Shown: in pieces, positions 52,202 to 58,639 of the stretch
How the letters are laid out: each line of letters begins with the position of its first letter
Numbering within the stretch: the stretch's first letter is position 1
Assembly: GCA_050945155.1 (NCBI GenBank)
Contig: JBMNSK010000005.1
Location: 1-58,639 of the forward strand
Reading direction: 5' to 3'
Length of the DNA: 58,639 nucleotides
DNA from: JBMNSK01 sp050945155
GTDB lineage: Bacteria; Actinomycetota; Coriobacteriia; Coriobacteriales; Eggerthellaceae
Made by a program: the position numbers and the translations under genes
The notes under the pieces: model-generated
Databases searched by the model: none
The model's input: the letters and a program-made list of their open reading frames with translations, nothing else
Told to the model about the DNA's origin: nothing

Positions 52202-52230
52202 TTGCACAGGCTATGAACTATCGGTAGAAT
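52202..52230 (+). promoter_or_regulatory. tRNA-Val promoter
   Basis: TTGCAC and TAGAAT are separated by 17 bases, with the -10 ending 22 bases before the tRNA. The tRNA-Asn promoter has the same TTGCAC -35. Confidence 0.8.
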
Positions 52231-52252
52231 ACTTGCGCACAAGCAGGCGCAT

Positions 52253-52327
52253 GGTCGCTTGGCTCAGTGGAAGAGCATCGCCTTCACACGGCGGGGGTCA
52301 CTGGTTCGAATCCAGTAGCGACCACCA
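52253..52327 (+). tRNA. tRNA-Val (anticodon CAC)
   Basis: Cloverleaf complete: GGTCGCT with AGCGACC, D arm TGGCTCAGTGGAAGAGCA, anticodon loop TTCACAC (CAC) closed by CGCC/GGCG, T arm GGTTCGAATCC, encoded CCA. It is a single gene with its own promoter and terminator. Confidence 0.97.
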
Positions 52328-52383
52328 TTTACCTATTCAGACGGATCTGCGTAACAAAAGACAAATCCGACCTTCATGATAAA

Positions 52384-52411
52384 GGCACCTTACTAGGTGC
52401 CTCTTTTTATT
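52384..52411 (+). terminator. Intrinsic terminator after tRNA-Val (probably bidirectional)
   Basis: GGCACCT (52384-52390) and AGGTGCC (52395-52401) form a 7-bp stem with a TACT loop, followed by TCTTTTTATTT. The gene at 52407-52787 ends within its T tract, so the same hairpin probably stops that transcript from the other side too. Confidence 0.9.
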
Positions 52412-52787
52412 TCATGTGACGGCCACGTACCTCTGGAGGAGCTTGAGGCGCCATTAAAATCGATGTTGCGATATAGACGATGCCAAAGGCCATGGAAACA
52501 AGTGCCCATATGATCAAATCACCCGAGCTGCTGTTTCCCAGCACCCCAATTACACCACCGGCCAATAAAACGACGCCCGCTACGATGCCAGGCACTTTCC
52601 GTGTGCGGCCGATCGTACCAATGAAACCACCGAGTAATAGGCAGACTGCCACAATGGTTCCAGCCGTCCCACTGTATCCGCCAACACCGTTTAAAGTATT
52701 GTTAACGCTCGATTTAAAGGAGAGGTAAATCACCACGAAAAACAGTACGATACTTACCACGCCAATGACGAGCCTTATCGACTTCAT
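52407..52787 (-). CDS. Small four-helix membrane protein, unknown function
   Basis: 126 residues with four clear hydrophobic stretches (about 5-25, 40-57, 64-83 and 91-112), separated by short polar loops such as GRTRKVPG, and a short polar C terminus (EVRGRHMK). I see no enzyme motif. AAAGG is upstream of the ATG. It lies between the tRNA-Val terminator and the divergent trpS promoter, so it is transcribed alone. Confidence 0.75.
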   Translation of the reverse strand: MKSIRLVIGVVSIVLFFVVIYLSFKSSVNNTLNGVGGYSGTAGTIVAVCLLLGGFIGTIGRTRKVPGIVAGVVLLAGGVIGVLGNSSSGDLIIWALVSMAFGIVYIATSILMAPQAPPEVRGRHMK

Positions 52788-52872
52788 CTCTTTTTACCTT
52801 TCAATCTGCAAAATGCGCTCACATAGTGTAACACTCGATAGGCAAGAAAAACGCTGAGAAGAGGTCTCGGGC

Positions 52873-52901
52873 TTATATAAGCTCGGCGATACCGTTATAC
52901 T
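52873..52901 (+). promoter_or_regulatory. Candidate trpS promoter
   Basis: TTATAT and TATACT with 17 bases between, about 40 bases before the trpS ATG. The -35 is poor. No T-box leader is present. Confidence 0.45.
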
Positions 52902-52941
52902 GTGTTCTCGGCATTGGGCAAAACAAGAAGAAAGAGAATCA

Positions 52942-53988
52942 ATGGCTAACGATACTTTTGAAGCAAGCAAAAAGCGGTCTGACGCAATTCGTGCAGACCT
53001 TCCTCTGCACCCGAAGGCTTACCGCATGCTCACCGGTGATAGACCCACCGGACGTCTCCACCTTGGCCATTATTTCGGAACCATCCGTGAGCGCGTTGAG
53101 CTTCAAAACCTTGGCGTTGAGACGAATATTGTTATTGCCGACTACCAAGTTATTACCGACCGCGACACGACAGAACATATTGCTGACAACGTTCACAATA
53201 TGGTTATTGATTATTTGGCCTGCGGTATTGATCCTGAAAAGACCATTATCTTTAACCACTCAGCAGTGCCTGCATTAAACCAACTCATGCTTCCATTCCT
53301 CTCCCTCGTTTCAGAGGCTGAGCTTTCGCGCAATCCAACCGTGAAAGCTGAGATGGAAGCTTCTGGTCATACACTTACCGGTCTTTTGCTTACCTATCCG
53401 GTCCACCAAGCCTGTGACATTCTTTTCTGCAAAGGAAACATTGTCCCAGTTGGTAAAGACCAGCTACCCCACATTGAACAGACCCGTCAAATTGCGCGCC
53501 GTTTCAATGAGCGATTTGCTGAGGTTTTCCCTGAGCCTGACGGCATTCTCACCAATGCTGTGGCTATTCCTGGCCTTGATGGCAGAAAAATGTCAAAGAG
53601 CTACGGAAATGCCATTGCTCTTTCTCAGACAGCCGAAGAAACTGCCAAGCTGATTAAAAAGTCACGCACCGACTCTGAGCGAAAAATTACCTATGACCCT
53701 GATAATCGCCCGGGTGTATCGGCACTTCTTACGACGGCGGCTCTATGTACAAACCGAAGTGAAGAAGAAATTGCTGCTGAAATTGGTGAAGACGGCGCAG
53801 GTGCTTTAAAGCGCTATGTCACCGAAAGCGTCAATTCCTACTTAGAGCCGATTCGAAGCCGCCGTGCTGAACTTGAAAAAGATCCTGACTACATCCATGA
53901 TGTCTTGGCTGATGGTAATAAGCGTGCGAACAAGATAGCCAATACCACGCTCGAAGAAGTTCGTGAAGCGATGGGAATGGTTTATTAG
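52942..53988 (+). CDS. trpS: Tryptophan--tRNA ligase TrpS
   Basis: TrpS charges tRNA-Trp. The 348-residue class I synthetase has the HIGH-type HLGH (40-43) and KMSKS (216-220), with the tryptophan-site segment VHQACDILFCKG and the usual EADYQV-like IADYQVITDRD. Length is in the range of the bacterial type. It ends about 100 bases before tRNA-Asn on the same strand. Confidence 0.97.
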   Translation: MANDTFEASKKRSDAIRADLPLHPKAYRMLTGDRPTGRLHLGHYFGTIRERVELQNLGVETNIVIADYQVITDRDTTEHIADNVHNMVIDYLACGIDPEKTIIFNHSAVPALNQLMLPFLSLVSEAELSRNPTVKAEMEASGHTLTGLLLTYPVHQACDILFCKGNIVPVGKDQLPHIEQTRQIARRFNERFAEVFPEPDGILTNAVAIPGLDGRKMSKSYGNAIALSQTAEETAKLIKKSRTDSERKITYDPDNRPGVSALLTTAALCTNRSEEEIAAEIGEDGAGALKRYVTESVNSYLEPIRSRRAELEKDPDYIHDVLADGNKRANKIANTTLEEVREAMGMVY

Positions 53989-54027
53989 TAAGCTTTTGCC
54001 CTCAGAAAACAAGACGAGAAAACTGTC

Positions 54028-54055
54028 TTGCACAGGGCGATGAATTGGGTATAAT
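54028..54055 (+). promoter_or_regulatory. tRNA-Asn promoter
   Basis: TTGCAC and the consensus TATAAT are separated by 16 bases, starting transcription near 54062, about 28 bases before the tRNA. Confidence 0.82.
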
Positions 54056-54089
54056 ATCCACTTGCGCGCAGTGAGAAAAGCGCCTCGAT

Positions 54090-54164
54090 TCCTCGGTAGC
54101 TCAACGGCAGAGCATCCGGCTGTTAACCGGAGGGTTGTAGGTTCGAATCCTACCCGGGGAGCCA
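54090..54164 (+). tRNA. tRNA-Asn (anticodon GTT)
   Basis: Cloverleaf: TCCTCGG with CCGGGGA, D arm TAGCTCAACGGCAGAGCA, loop CTGTTAA (anticodon GTT) closed by CCGG/CCGG, T arm GGTTCGAATCC, discriminator G and encoded CCA. Confidence 0.97.
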
Positions 54165-54174
54165 TAAAAAGAAT

Positions 54175-54206
54175 CAGGCCTGGCAAAATGCCAGGCCTGT
54201 TTTTTA
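54175..54206 (+). terminator. Intrinsic terminator after tRNA-Asn
   Basis: CAGGCCTGGC and GCCAGGCCTG form a perfect 10-bp stem with an AAAAT loop, followed by TTTTTTATT. Confidence 0.95.
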
Positions 54207-54229
54207 TTACCTATGCTCGAGAAAAGTCC

Positions 54230-55348
54230 TTAGTCATACTTCTTAAGATAATTTGATAGGCGACGCAGTCCTTCATGAAGAACATCTTCTGCAGCGCAGT
54301 AGCCAAGACGAGCGCCCTTGGGCAGCTCAAAACGACTACCTGGAACGAGAAGGACTCCTTCATCACGCAACAAATCAAGGCAGAACTTTTCGTCGTCCTC
54401 GGGAATATCGAGACGGATATAGCTAACCGACACGCCTTTTGGTGGAATCCAAGAGACCCGTGGCTCTTTATCAATCCACTCCTGAGCTATAGCCCGGTTT
54501 TTCTGGATAATGGCAAGATTACGTTTCAGGATGGCTTCCCTATTACGCAAGACCAAAGTGGCGAGTGCATCGTTGAAAACGCCTGCGCATATCATGGTGT
54601 AGTCGCGCAGCACGCGCATTTTATTGGCTAGCTCCTCGTTAGAAACAGTCCACCCCACGCGAGCTGCAGGTACCGAATAACGCTTAGAAATAGAGTTTGT
54701 GGCAACCGCCTTGTCATAAATATCAACAATGCTTACGTAGTTATCGGTATCTTCGCTCGGGAAAAAGACTTCGTCGCAGAGAATCCAAGCGCCGACCGAC
54801 CGGGCAACCTCGACAATCTCTTCCAGCAAATCACGCGGGATGCAAGTACCGAGTGGGTTGCTTGCGTTGTTGATACAGATAAGACGCGTGTCCTTGCGGA
54901 TAAGCTTTTTTAACTCGTCAATACGTGGCTGCCACCCATCTTCCTCATGTATAACCCAGTGTTCAACTTCGGCACCAAGTGCAGCAGGCAGGTCGTAAAG
55001 TGGCTGATAGGTTGGGTACTCTGCAATAACGTGATCTCCAGGTGAAACAAGCGCCATGATTGCATTTAAATTCGCACCGGTACCGCCGTTCATCTGAAGA
55101 ACATTTTTTGGATCTACTGATTCATAGAGGCTTGCCACCTCATTGCGGAACTCTTCAGAACCATCAATCCAACCATAGTTCATTTTTTCTTCGTTAAGAC
55201 GGTCATAAAAATGTGCGCCTTCGTCAGGGTTGAGAGCTAAAATCTCTTCCATCTTGAGACTATCAATGGTTGACTGTCCGATATCCCATTTGGCGTCGTG
55301 TTCCCATACATTCAAATAGTCTTCTACGCCAATCGTTCTAATTTCCAT
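54230..55348 (-). CDS. Class I/II PLP-dependent aminotransferase, substrate unknown
   Basis: A 372-residue fold-type I aminotransferase. PLP-binding features: MNGGTGANLNAIMAL for the phosphate, NNASNPLGTCI, the Asp in WILCDEVFF (about 192), and the Schiff-base Lys222 in SISKRYSVPAARVGW. It resembles the broad group that includes capreomycidine synthase, so a role acting on arginine- or ornithine-derived compounds is imaginable, but the similarity is loose. It lies downstream of the antiporter and arcA on the same strand but beyond a strong terminator, so regulation may differ. AGGAGG precedes the ATG. Confidence 0.85.
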   Translation of the reverse strand: MEIRTIGVEDYLNVWEHDAKWDIGQSTIDSLKMEEILALNPDEGAHFYDRLNEEKMNYGWIDGSEEFRNEVASLYESVDPKNVLQMNGGTGANLNAIMALVSPGDHVIAEYPTYQPLYDLPAALGAEVEHWVIHEEDGWQPRIDELKKLIRKDTRLICINNASNPLGTCIPRDLLEEIVEVARSVGAWILCDEVFFPSEDTDNYVSIVDIYDKAVATNSISKRYSVPAARVGWTVSNEELANKMRVLRDYTMICAGVFNDALATLVLRNREAILKRNLAIIQKNRAIAQEWIDKEPRVSWIPPKGVSVSYIRLDIPEDDEKFCLDLLRDEGVLLVPGSRFELPKGARLGYCAAEDVLHEGLRRLSNYLKKYD

Positions 55349-55398
55349 AAGCCGCCTCCTTACTAGGCACCGAGGTGTTTATTTTGCGCCACCTCGAC

Positions 55399-55438
55399 AA
55401 AATAAAAGGGGAAGTGACCCAACGGGCCACCTCCCCTT
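55399..55438 (-). terminator. Intrinsic terminator after the amino-acid antiporter
   Basis: Minus strand: a 15-bp stem (AAGGGGAGGTGGCCC / GGGTCACTTCCCCTT, two G-U) with a GTT loop, followed by TTATTTTG. It isolates the antiporter and arcA from the aminotransferase. Confidence 0.92.
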
Positions 55439-55454
55439 CTCTGGTGTATAAATT

Positions 55455-56921
55455 CTAGAATACAGGGATGAACCCGATTGCAGTAAGCGGAATAGAAATG
55501 ACACCAACGATGCTGATAATGACAGCCCAAGTCTTCTCATAAGAACTTAGGTGCTCAGCACCGCCTTCTTTACGCGCCTTCGCATAGAAGAAGAATCCCG
55601 GAATGTAACCGAGGCAGGCAAGCAGCAGGAACTGCCAGCCAGCGAGAATCATACAAAGAATTTGGAAAATCAGTGCGATAAGACCGAAAATCAGATTCTT
55701 TATATCCTTCATCTCTTTACCAAGTTTGACTTGATATGCCGCAGCGAACGCCCAGGAAATCATGATGGTTACCGTACACATGCTGATTGCGAATGTATAA
55801 GCATCAGCTGCTGCGAACGTGACCACCAAGAAAATCTGCGTACAAAGACCAACGATGAGCAGAGCCGTCTTAGGCGCATGTTTCTTGTTCATCTTGTTCC
55901 AAGATACTGGGAGAATGTGATCTTCGGACATACCTGAAGTGGTTTCTGCCGGCAGCATGGTAAAGGACAGCCAAGATCCTAGTACCGAAATAATGATGGC
56001 AACAGAAACGAAGGTGCCGCCCCAGCCAGGAGCAAGATACTCAAATACAGCAATGGTTGCTGGACTATCAGCAGCAATCAAATCCTCATACGGCATAACG
56101 CCATAGGGAAGAATTGAGGCGCCGATATAGAGCACGAGAAGGACAATTAAACCAATTACGGTTGCTTTACCGATATCGGACTGCTTTTCGGCACGATCGC
56201 TCATAACCGTAGCACCCTCAATACCGATGAATACCCACATCAAAGCGATGAGGCAGTTGGTAATCTGATCAGTGATTGAACCAAGACCAACAGCTTCATC
56301 ACCGGCAGCTTCTTGCGCAGCCATAACAGCGGTGTTCCGTTGGAACTCACCCCAGAAGTCTGCGGTAAAGACGCCTGCGTTAAACGCAAAGATGCAGAAA
56401 ACGATAATCATCAAGATGGCCAAAACTTTCACGACCATAACAATAGCGTTTAAGAATGCAGCATCCTCAACGCCGTTGATTACGAGGAAAGTAATAAACC
56501 AAAGGAATATTGAAACAATAACAATACTGAAAATACCTGCTGGATCGAAGAGTGAGTCAGAAAACATTCCCGGAAACAAGCTTGCCAAGCATTGAACGGT
56601 CATCGTTGCAAATCCGATGTTGCCGAGCCAGGCACTCAACCAGTAACCCCAGCCTGAAACAAAACCCCAAAACGGACCAAAACCCTCACTCGCATAGCGG
56701 AACAGGCCCTTAATTTCTGGTTTTTTTGCACCTAAGTTCGCAAAGGTCAGAGCCAGGAACAGGAAGCCGGCTCCGCAGAAAAGCCAGCCTAGCAGTGCAC
56801 TACCAGGAGCGGCCGCGTTGGCCAACTGGCCAGTTAAGGCGAAAACGCCGGAACCAATACAGGAGCTAACAACTAAGCCGATTAGGCCAAAAAGACCTAC
56901 GCGCTTAACCTTGTCAGACAT
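55455..56921 (-). CDS. APC-family amino-acid antiporter, probably arginine/ornithine
   Basis: A 488-residue protein with 12-13 predicted helices and the APC N terminus FGLIGLVVSSCIGSGVFALTGQL, then GLFRYASEGFGPFWGFVSGWGYWLSAW. It fits the basic amino-acid antiporter subgroup (ArcD/YdgI-like) that swaps arginine for ornithine in the arginine deiminase pathway. Position next to arcA supports this, but other APC substrates are possible. AAGGGGAG lies before the ATG. It is 182 bases downstream of arcA, with a long inverted repeat in between. Confidence 0.85.
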   Translation of the reverse strand: MSDKVKRVGLFGLIGLVVSSCIGSGVFALTGQLANAAAPGSALLGWLFCGAGFLFLALTFANLGAKKPEIKGLFRYASEGFGPFWGFVSGWGYWLSAWLGNIGFATMTVQCLASLFPGMFSDSLFDPAGIFSIVIVSIFLWFITFLVINGVEDAAFLNAIVMVVKVLAILMIIVFCIFAFNAGVFTADFWGEFQRNTAVMAAQEAAGDEAVGLGSITDQITNCLIALMWVFIGIEGATVMSDRAEKQSDIGKATVIGLIVLLVLYIGASILPYGVMPYEDLIAADSPATIAVFEYLAPGWGGTFVSVAIIISVLGSWLSFTMLPAETTSGMSEDHILPVSWNKMNKKHAPKTALLIVGLCTQIFLVVTFAAADAYTFAISMCTVTIMISWAFAAAYQVKLGKEMKDIKNLIFGLIALIFQILCMILAGWQFLLLACLGYIPGFFFYAKARKEGGAEHLSSYEKTWAVIISIVGVISIPLTAIGFIPVF

Positions 56922-57023
56922 GATCTCCCCTTTCAGATGAATTTATAAGCGTTCGAGCAAAACTCATCTGGCTGCGAAACAAAACAAAAACCGCTCGTTT
57001 CATTGCGCAACCAGCTCAAACGG

Positions 57024-57070
57024 GTGCGGAGTCTCAAACTTGCATGTGCACGAAAGAAGAGACTCCGCAC
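57024..57070 (-). repeat. 12-bp perfect inverted repeat between arcA and the antiporter
   Basis: GTGCGGAGTCTC (57024-57035) and GAGACTCCGCAC (57059-57070) can form a 12-bp stem with a 23-base loop in RNA of either strand. No T tract follows on the minus strand, so it is not an ordinary terminator. It could be an RNA processing or stabilising element, or partial attenuation, within the arcA-antiporter transcript. Confidence 0.85.
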
Positions 57071-57103
57071 ACTTAATGCCGCGTTAAGCGGCAGCGAGAA
57101 CTC

Positions 57104-58323
57104 TTAGAGATTCTCGCGCCATGCTGGCATGCTCATGCAGCGTGGGCCGCCACGACCACGTGAGAGCTCAGCTGAAGGAACAACCTTAAGGTCGAGACCT
57201 TCCTTGTCGAGGAATTCGTTCGTGATAGTGTTGCGCTGATATACGCAAATCGTCCCGGGACGAATGCAGAGCGTGTTGGAACCGTCGTTCCACTGCTCAC
57301 GATCAGCAGCCATAGCGTCGCCAGCACCGCACTGCAGCAGTTTGACAGGCTGGCCAACATACTTGGAGAGGATGGTCTCCAAATCGCTATCTAAACGCTT
57401 TACGACAACTTTTCCACCAGCACCCGGAGTCAATTCATAGACAGTCAGCGGGCCAAGAATACCCGGATGAATGGTGAACTTATCGACATCAATCTGCGTA
57501 AATACGGTATCCAGATGCATAAATGCGCGGCTTACTGGAATATCGAAGGCAAGAATGGTGTCAATGGTGCTCGTCTCGTCAGCGAAGATACCAGCAGCAA
57601 GCGTATCGATTGCTGCAGCTTCAGTACGCTGAGAGATACCCACTGCGAGCACATGGTCGTTGATGTTCAGAACATCGCCGCCCTCAATATGGCTTGGATA
57701 GTCACGACGATAGTACTGTGGCGTGCCTTTGAAATCAGGATGATTGTCAAAGATGTACTGACCATAAAGCGTCTCGCGATTACGCGTCACAGAGAACATG
57801 CGGTGAATAGTTACACCGTTTCCAACCATCGCAAACGGGTCACGGGTGAAGTACAGGTTCGGCATAGGATCGATAAACATACCGCTTGGATCGCCTACCT
57901 GACCAGCCAGTGTGGTGGCATTAGCAGTACCTAGCTCAGTAGTGTTAATGCCCTCCATGGTCTTCTCTACGAGTGCTTTAGGGTCTTTGAATTCGCTGTC
58001 CAAATAGTCATGAACGATTTGCTGCAATTCCTTGGAATGAACACCAGCTTCAACAATCCACTGGTCCAGGAATTGAGAACGCAAATTCTCGTCACGGACT
58101 ACATCAGCCATAAGATCCTCGAGATAGAGGACCTCGACGCCTTCGCCGCGAAGAATCTCGGCGAACTTGTCATGCTCCTCCTGTGCGACTTCCAGGAATG
58201 GAATGCGTCGAACAGCAGGCGCTCGAGAGTGTCCGGAGTAAGGTGCAGAAGCTCCCTACCAGGACGGTGGAGAATGACCTTCTTAAGAGGACCAATCTCA
58301 CTTTTGACGTTAACTCCCGTCAT
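57104..58323 (-). pseudogene. arcA: Arginine deiminase ArcA, interrupted by a one-base frameshift
   Basis: Arginine deiminase splits arginine into citrulline and ammonia, feeding ATP production through the ADI pathway. From the ATG at 58323 (GGGAGG upstream) the frame reads normal ArcA for 39 residues (MTGVNVKSEIGPLKKVILH to the segment ending RLLFD), then leaves frame and stops at about 58099. The rest of the enzyme continues in the -1 frame from about IPFLEVAQEEHDKFAEIL to the end, with FTRDPF, HIEGGDVL, MHLDTVFTQID and the catalytic-cysteine motif GRGGPRCMSM. Restoring one base near 58205 (expected GACGAC, seen GACGC) gives a 406-residue product. Either a real inactivating mutation or a sequencing/assembly error. 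The downstream frame on its own would lack the N-terminal substrate-binding residues. Confidence 0.93.
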
Positions 58324-58369
58324 CTGTGCCTCCCTTGCAAAAATTGTTTGCCCCTACTTGCATTTTTCG

Positions 58370-58385
58370 GTGCATCGTTATGCAC
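58370..58385 (-). promoter_or_regulatory. Perfect palindrome GTGCAT-CGTT-ATGCAC, possible ArgR operator
   Basis: A 6-bp inverted repeat with a 4-base spacer lies about 50 bases downstream of the predicted arcA transcription start. The TGCAT-N4-ATGCA layout matches the 5-4-5 spacing of ARG boxes (TGAAT-N4-ATTCA in Gram-positives; TGCAT variants in some actinobacteria). Proposed role: arginine-dependent control of arcA. Confidence 0.5.
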
Positions 58386-58441
58386 ACTAGCTGACAAGAA
58401 GCATTGAACTCATACAAGATGAGCTGTAGCTCCTGATAGTC

Positions 58442-58469
58442 ACTATACACAGCAGCAAAAAAATGTAAA
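58442..58469 (-). promoter_or_regulatory. arcA promoter
   Basis: TTTACA (58464-58469) and TATAGT (58442-58447) are separated by 16 bases on the minus strand, starting RNA near 58435 and leaving a leader of about 110 bases. The surrounding 316 bases up to the window end hold no gene on either strand. A second, TTGACA-N17-TATTTA, match lies at the very end of the window on the same strand. Confidence 0.65.
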
Positions 58470-58472
58470 CTC

Positions 58473-58490
58473 TGCATATTCCGTGCATAT
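58473..58490 (-). promoter_or_regulatory. Pair of TGCATAT repeats just upstream of the arcA -35
   Basis: TGCATAT occurs at 58473-58479 and 58484-58490 (starts 11 bases apart, one helical turn, on the plus strand). They abut the -35 element, where a catabolic ArgR/AhrC activator often binds. Together with the palindrome at 58370-58385, this suggests arginine-responsive regulation. Confidence 0.45.
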
Positions 58491-58639
58491 TTTCGTGACT
58501 AACGGTAGTTTATTAGAGGTTAATGGTATGAAAATCTGACGGAAATTTTTTGCGAATTTTACTTTACCCTAGTATAGTGCCTGTTCATAAAGTACTTAAA
58601 AATTTCGCTTAAATATCATTTGTTTGCCTAATTGTCAAG

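Noticed and set aside
54062..54256. 64-codon plus-strand frame across tRNA-Asn
   Set aside because: It runs straight through the tRNA gene and its terminator.
57024..57070. Transcription terminator between arcA and the antiporter
   Set aside because: The stem is strong but no T tract follows on the minus strand.
58195..58215. Programmed ribosomal frameshift in arcA
   Set aside because: A -1 shift would be needed, but there is no X XXY YYZ slippery heptamer or downstream pseudoknot that I can see; arginine deiminase is not known to use one.
58370..58385. CcpA cre site instead of an ARG box
   Set aside because: The sequence does not fit the TGWNANCGNTNWCA consensus at two fixed positions, while the 5-4-5 palindrome layout matches ARG boxes better.
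1..58639. CRISPR arrays, insertion sequences, prophage, toxin-antitoxin or defence genes
   Set aside because: No regularly spaced direct repeats, transposase, cas, restriction-modification or phage structural genes were found; the only accessory-like genes are two uncharacterised membrane proteins and the arginine locus.

Overview
This 58.6 kb window is dense, mostly minus-strand bacterial chromosome made almost entirely of housekeeping genes. The signals I could read point to a low-to-moderate G+C member of the Coriobacteriia (Actinomycetota). These are an actinobacterial-style tRNA-Thr/tRNA-Met ... rpmG - tRNA-Trp - secE - nusG - rplK - rplA order, a dcw cluster ending in sepF, yggT and divIVA, a zinc-type S14, a subgroup-Ic-like aspartate aminotransferase and an arginine deiminase locus. 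Cryptobacterium- or Atopobium/Lancefieldella-like organisms fit, but I cannot name the species from sequence alone. The DNPR motif in MurE suggests meso-diaminopimelate peptidoglycan.

Layout: 1-495 is the 3' end of a YtcJ-like amidohydrolase. 545-3595 is a thiamine block: thiC-thiE-thiD (minus) behind a TPP riboswitch, then thiN. rnpB (RNase P RNA) lies on the plus strand at 4307-4638. 4650-25494 is a complete division and cell-wall cluster transcribed right to left: mraZ, rsmH, ftsL-like, class B PBP, murE, murF, mraY, murD, ftsW, murG, murC, ftsQ, ftsZ, pgeF, yggS, sepF, proC, yggT, divIVA and a DUF167 gene. mraZ has a promoter embedded in 10-bp-spaced TGGGN boxes. Upstream are xerD and nadK, with murJ divergent. 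29571-34190 holds rplA, rplK, nusG, secE, tRNA-Trp and rpmG, then tuf with tRNA-Met, tRNA-Thr and tRNA-Tyr behind a near-consensus promoter. putP and an aspartate aminotransferase are divergent at 34389-37445, followed by a large uncharacterised membrane protein.

39954-49376 is a block of the S10/spc ribosomal cluster (rplB to adk). It is truncated at both ends relative to the usual superoperon: rpsJ-rplC-rplD-rplW are missing before rplB, and map-infA-rpsM-rpoA after adk. rplB has its own promoter and a leader of about 160 nt. Then come trmL, an ABC-F ATPase, tRNA-Val, a small membrane protein, trpS, tRNA-Asn, a class I/II aminotransferase, an APC-family amino-acid (probably arginine/ornithine) antiporter, and arcA.

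The most striking local feature is arcA. Its first 39 codons and the remaining 367 are both excellent arginine deiminase sequence but lie in different frames, joined by a one-base deletion near 58205. Its upstream region has a good sigma-A-type promoter flanked by TGCAT-based repeats that resemble ArgR operators. I found no CRISPR array, prophage, insertion sequence or defence system, and no clearly new multi-gene system. The second-look items are the arcA lesion, the split ribosomal superoperon with its new leader, oppositely charged tails in the divisome proteins, an altered KTG motif in the division PBP, and a structured intergenic region at 34216-34380.
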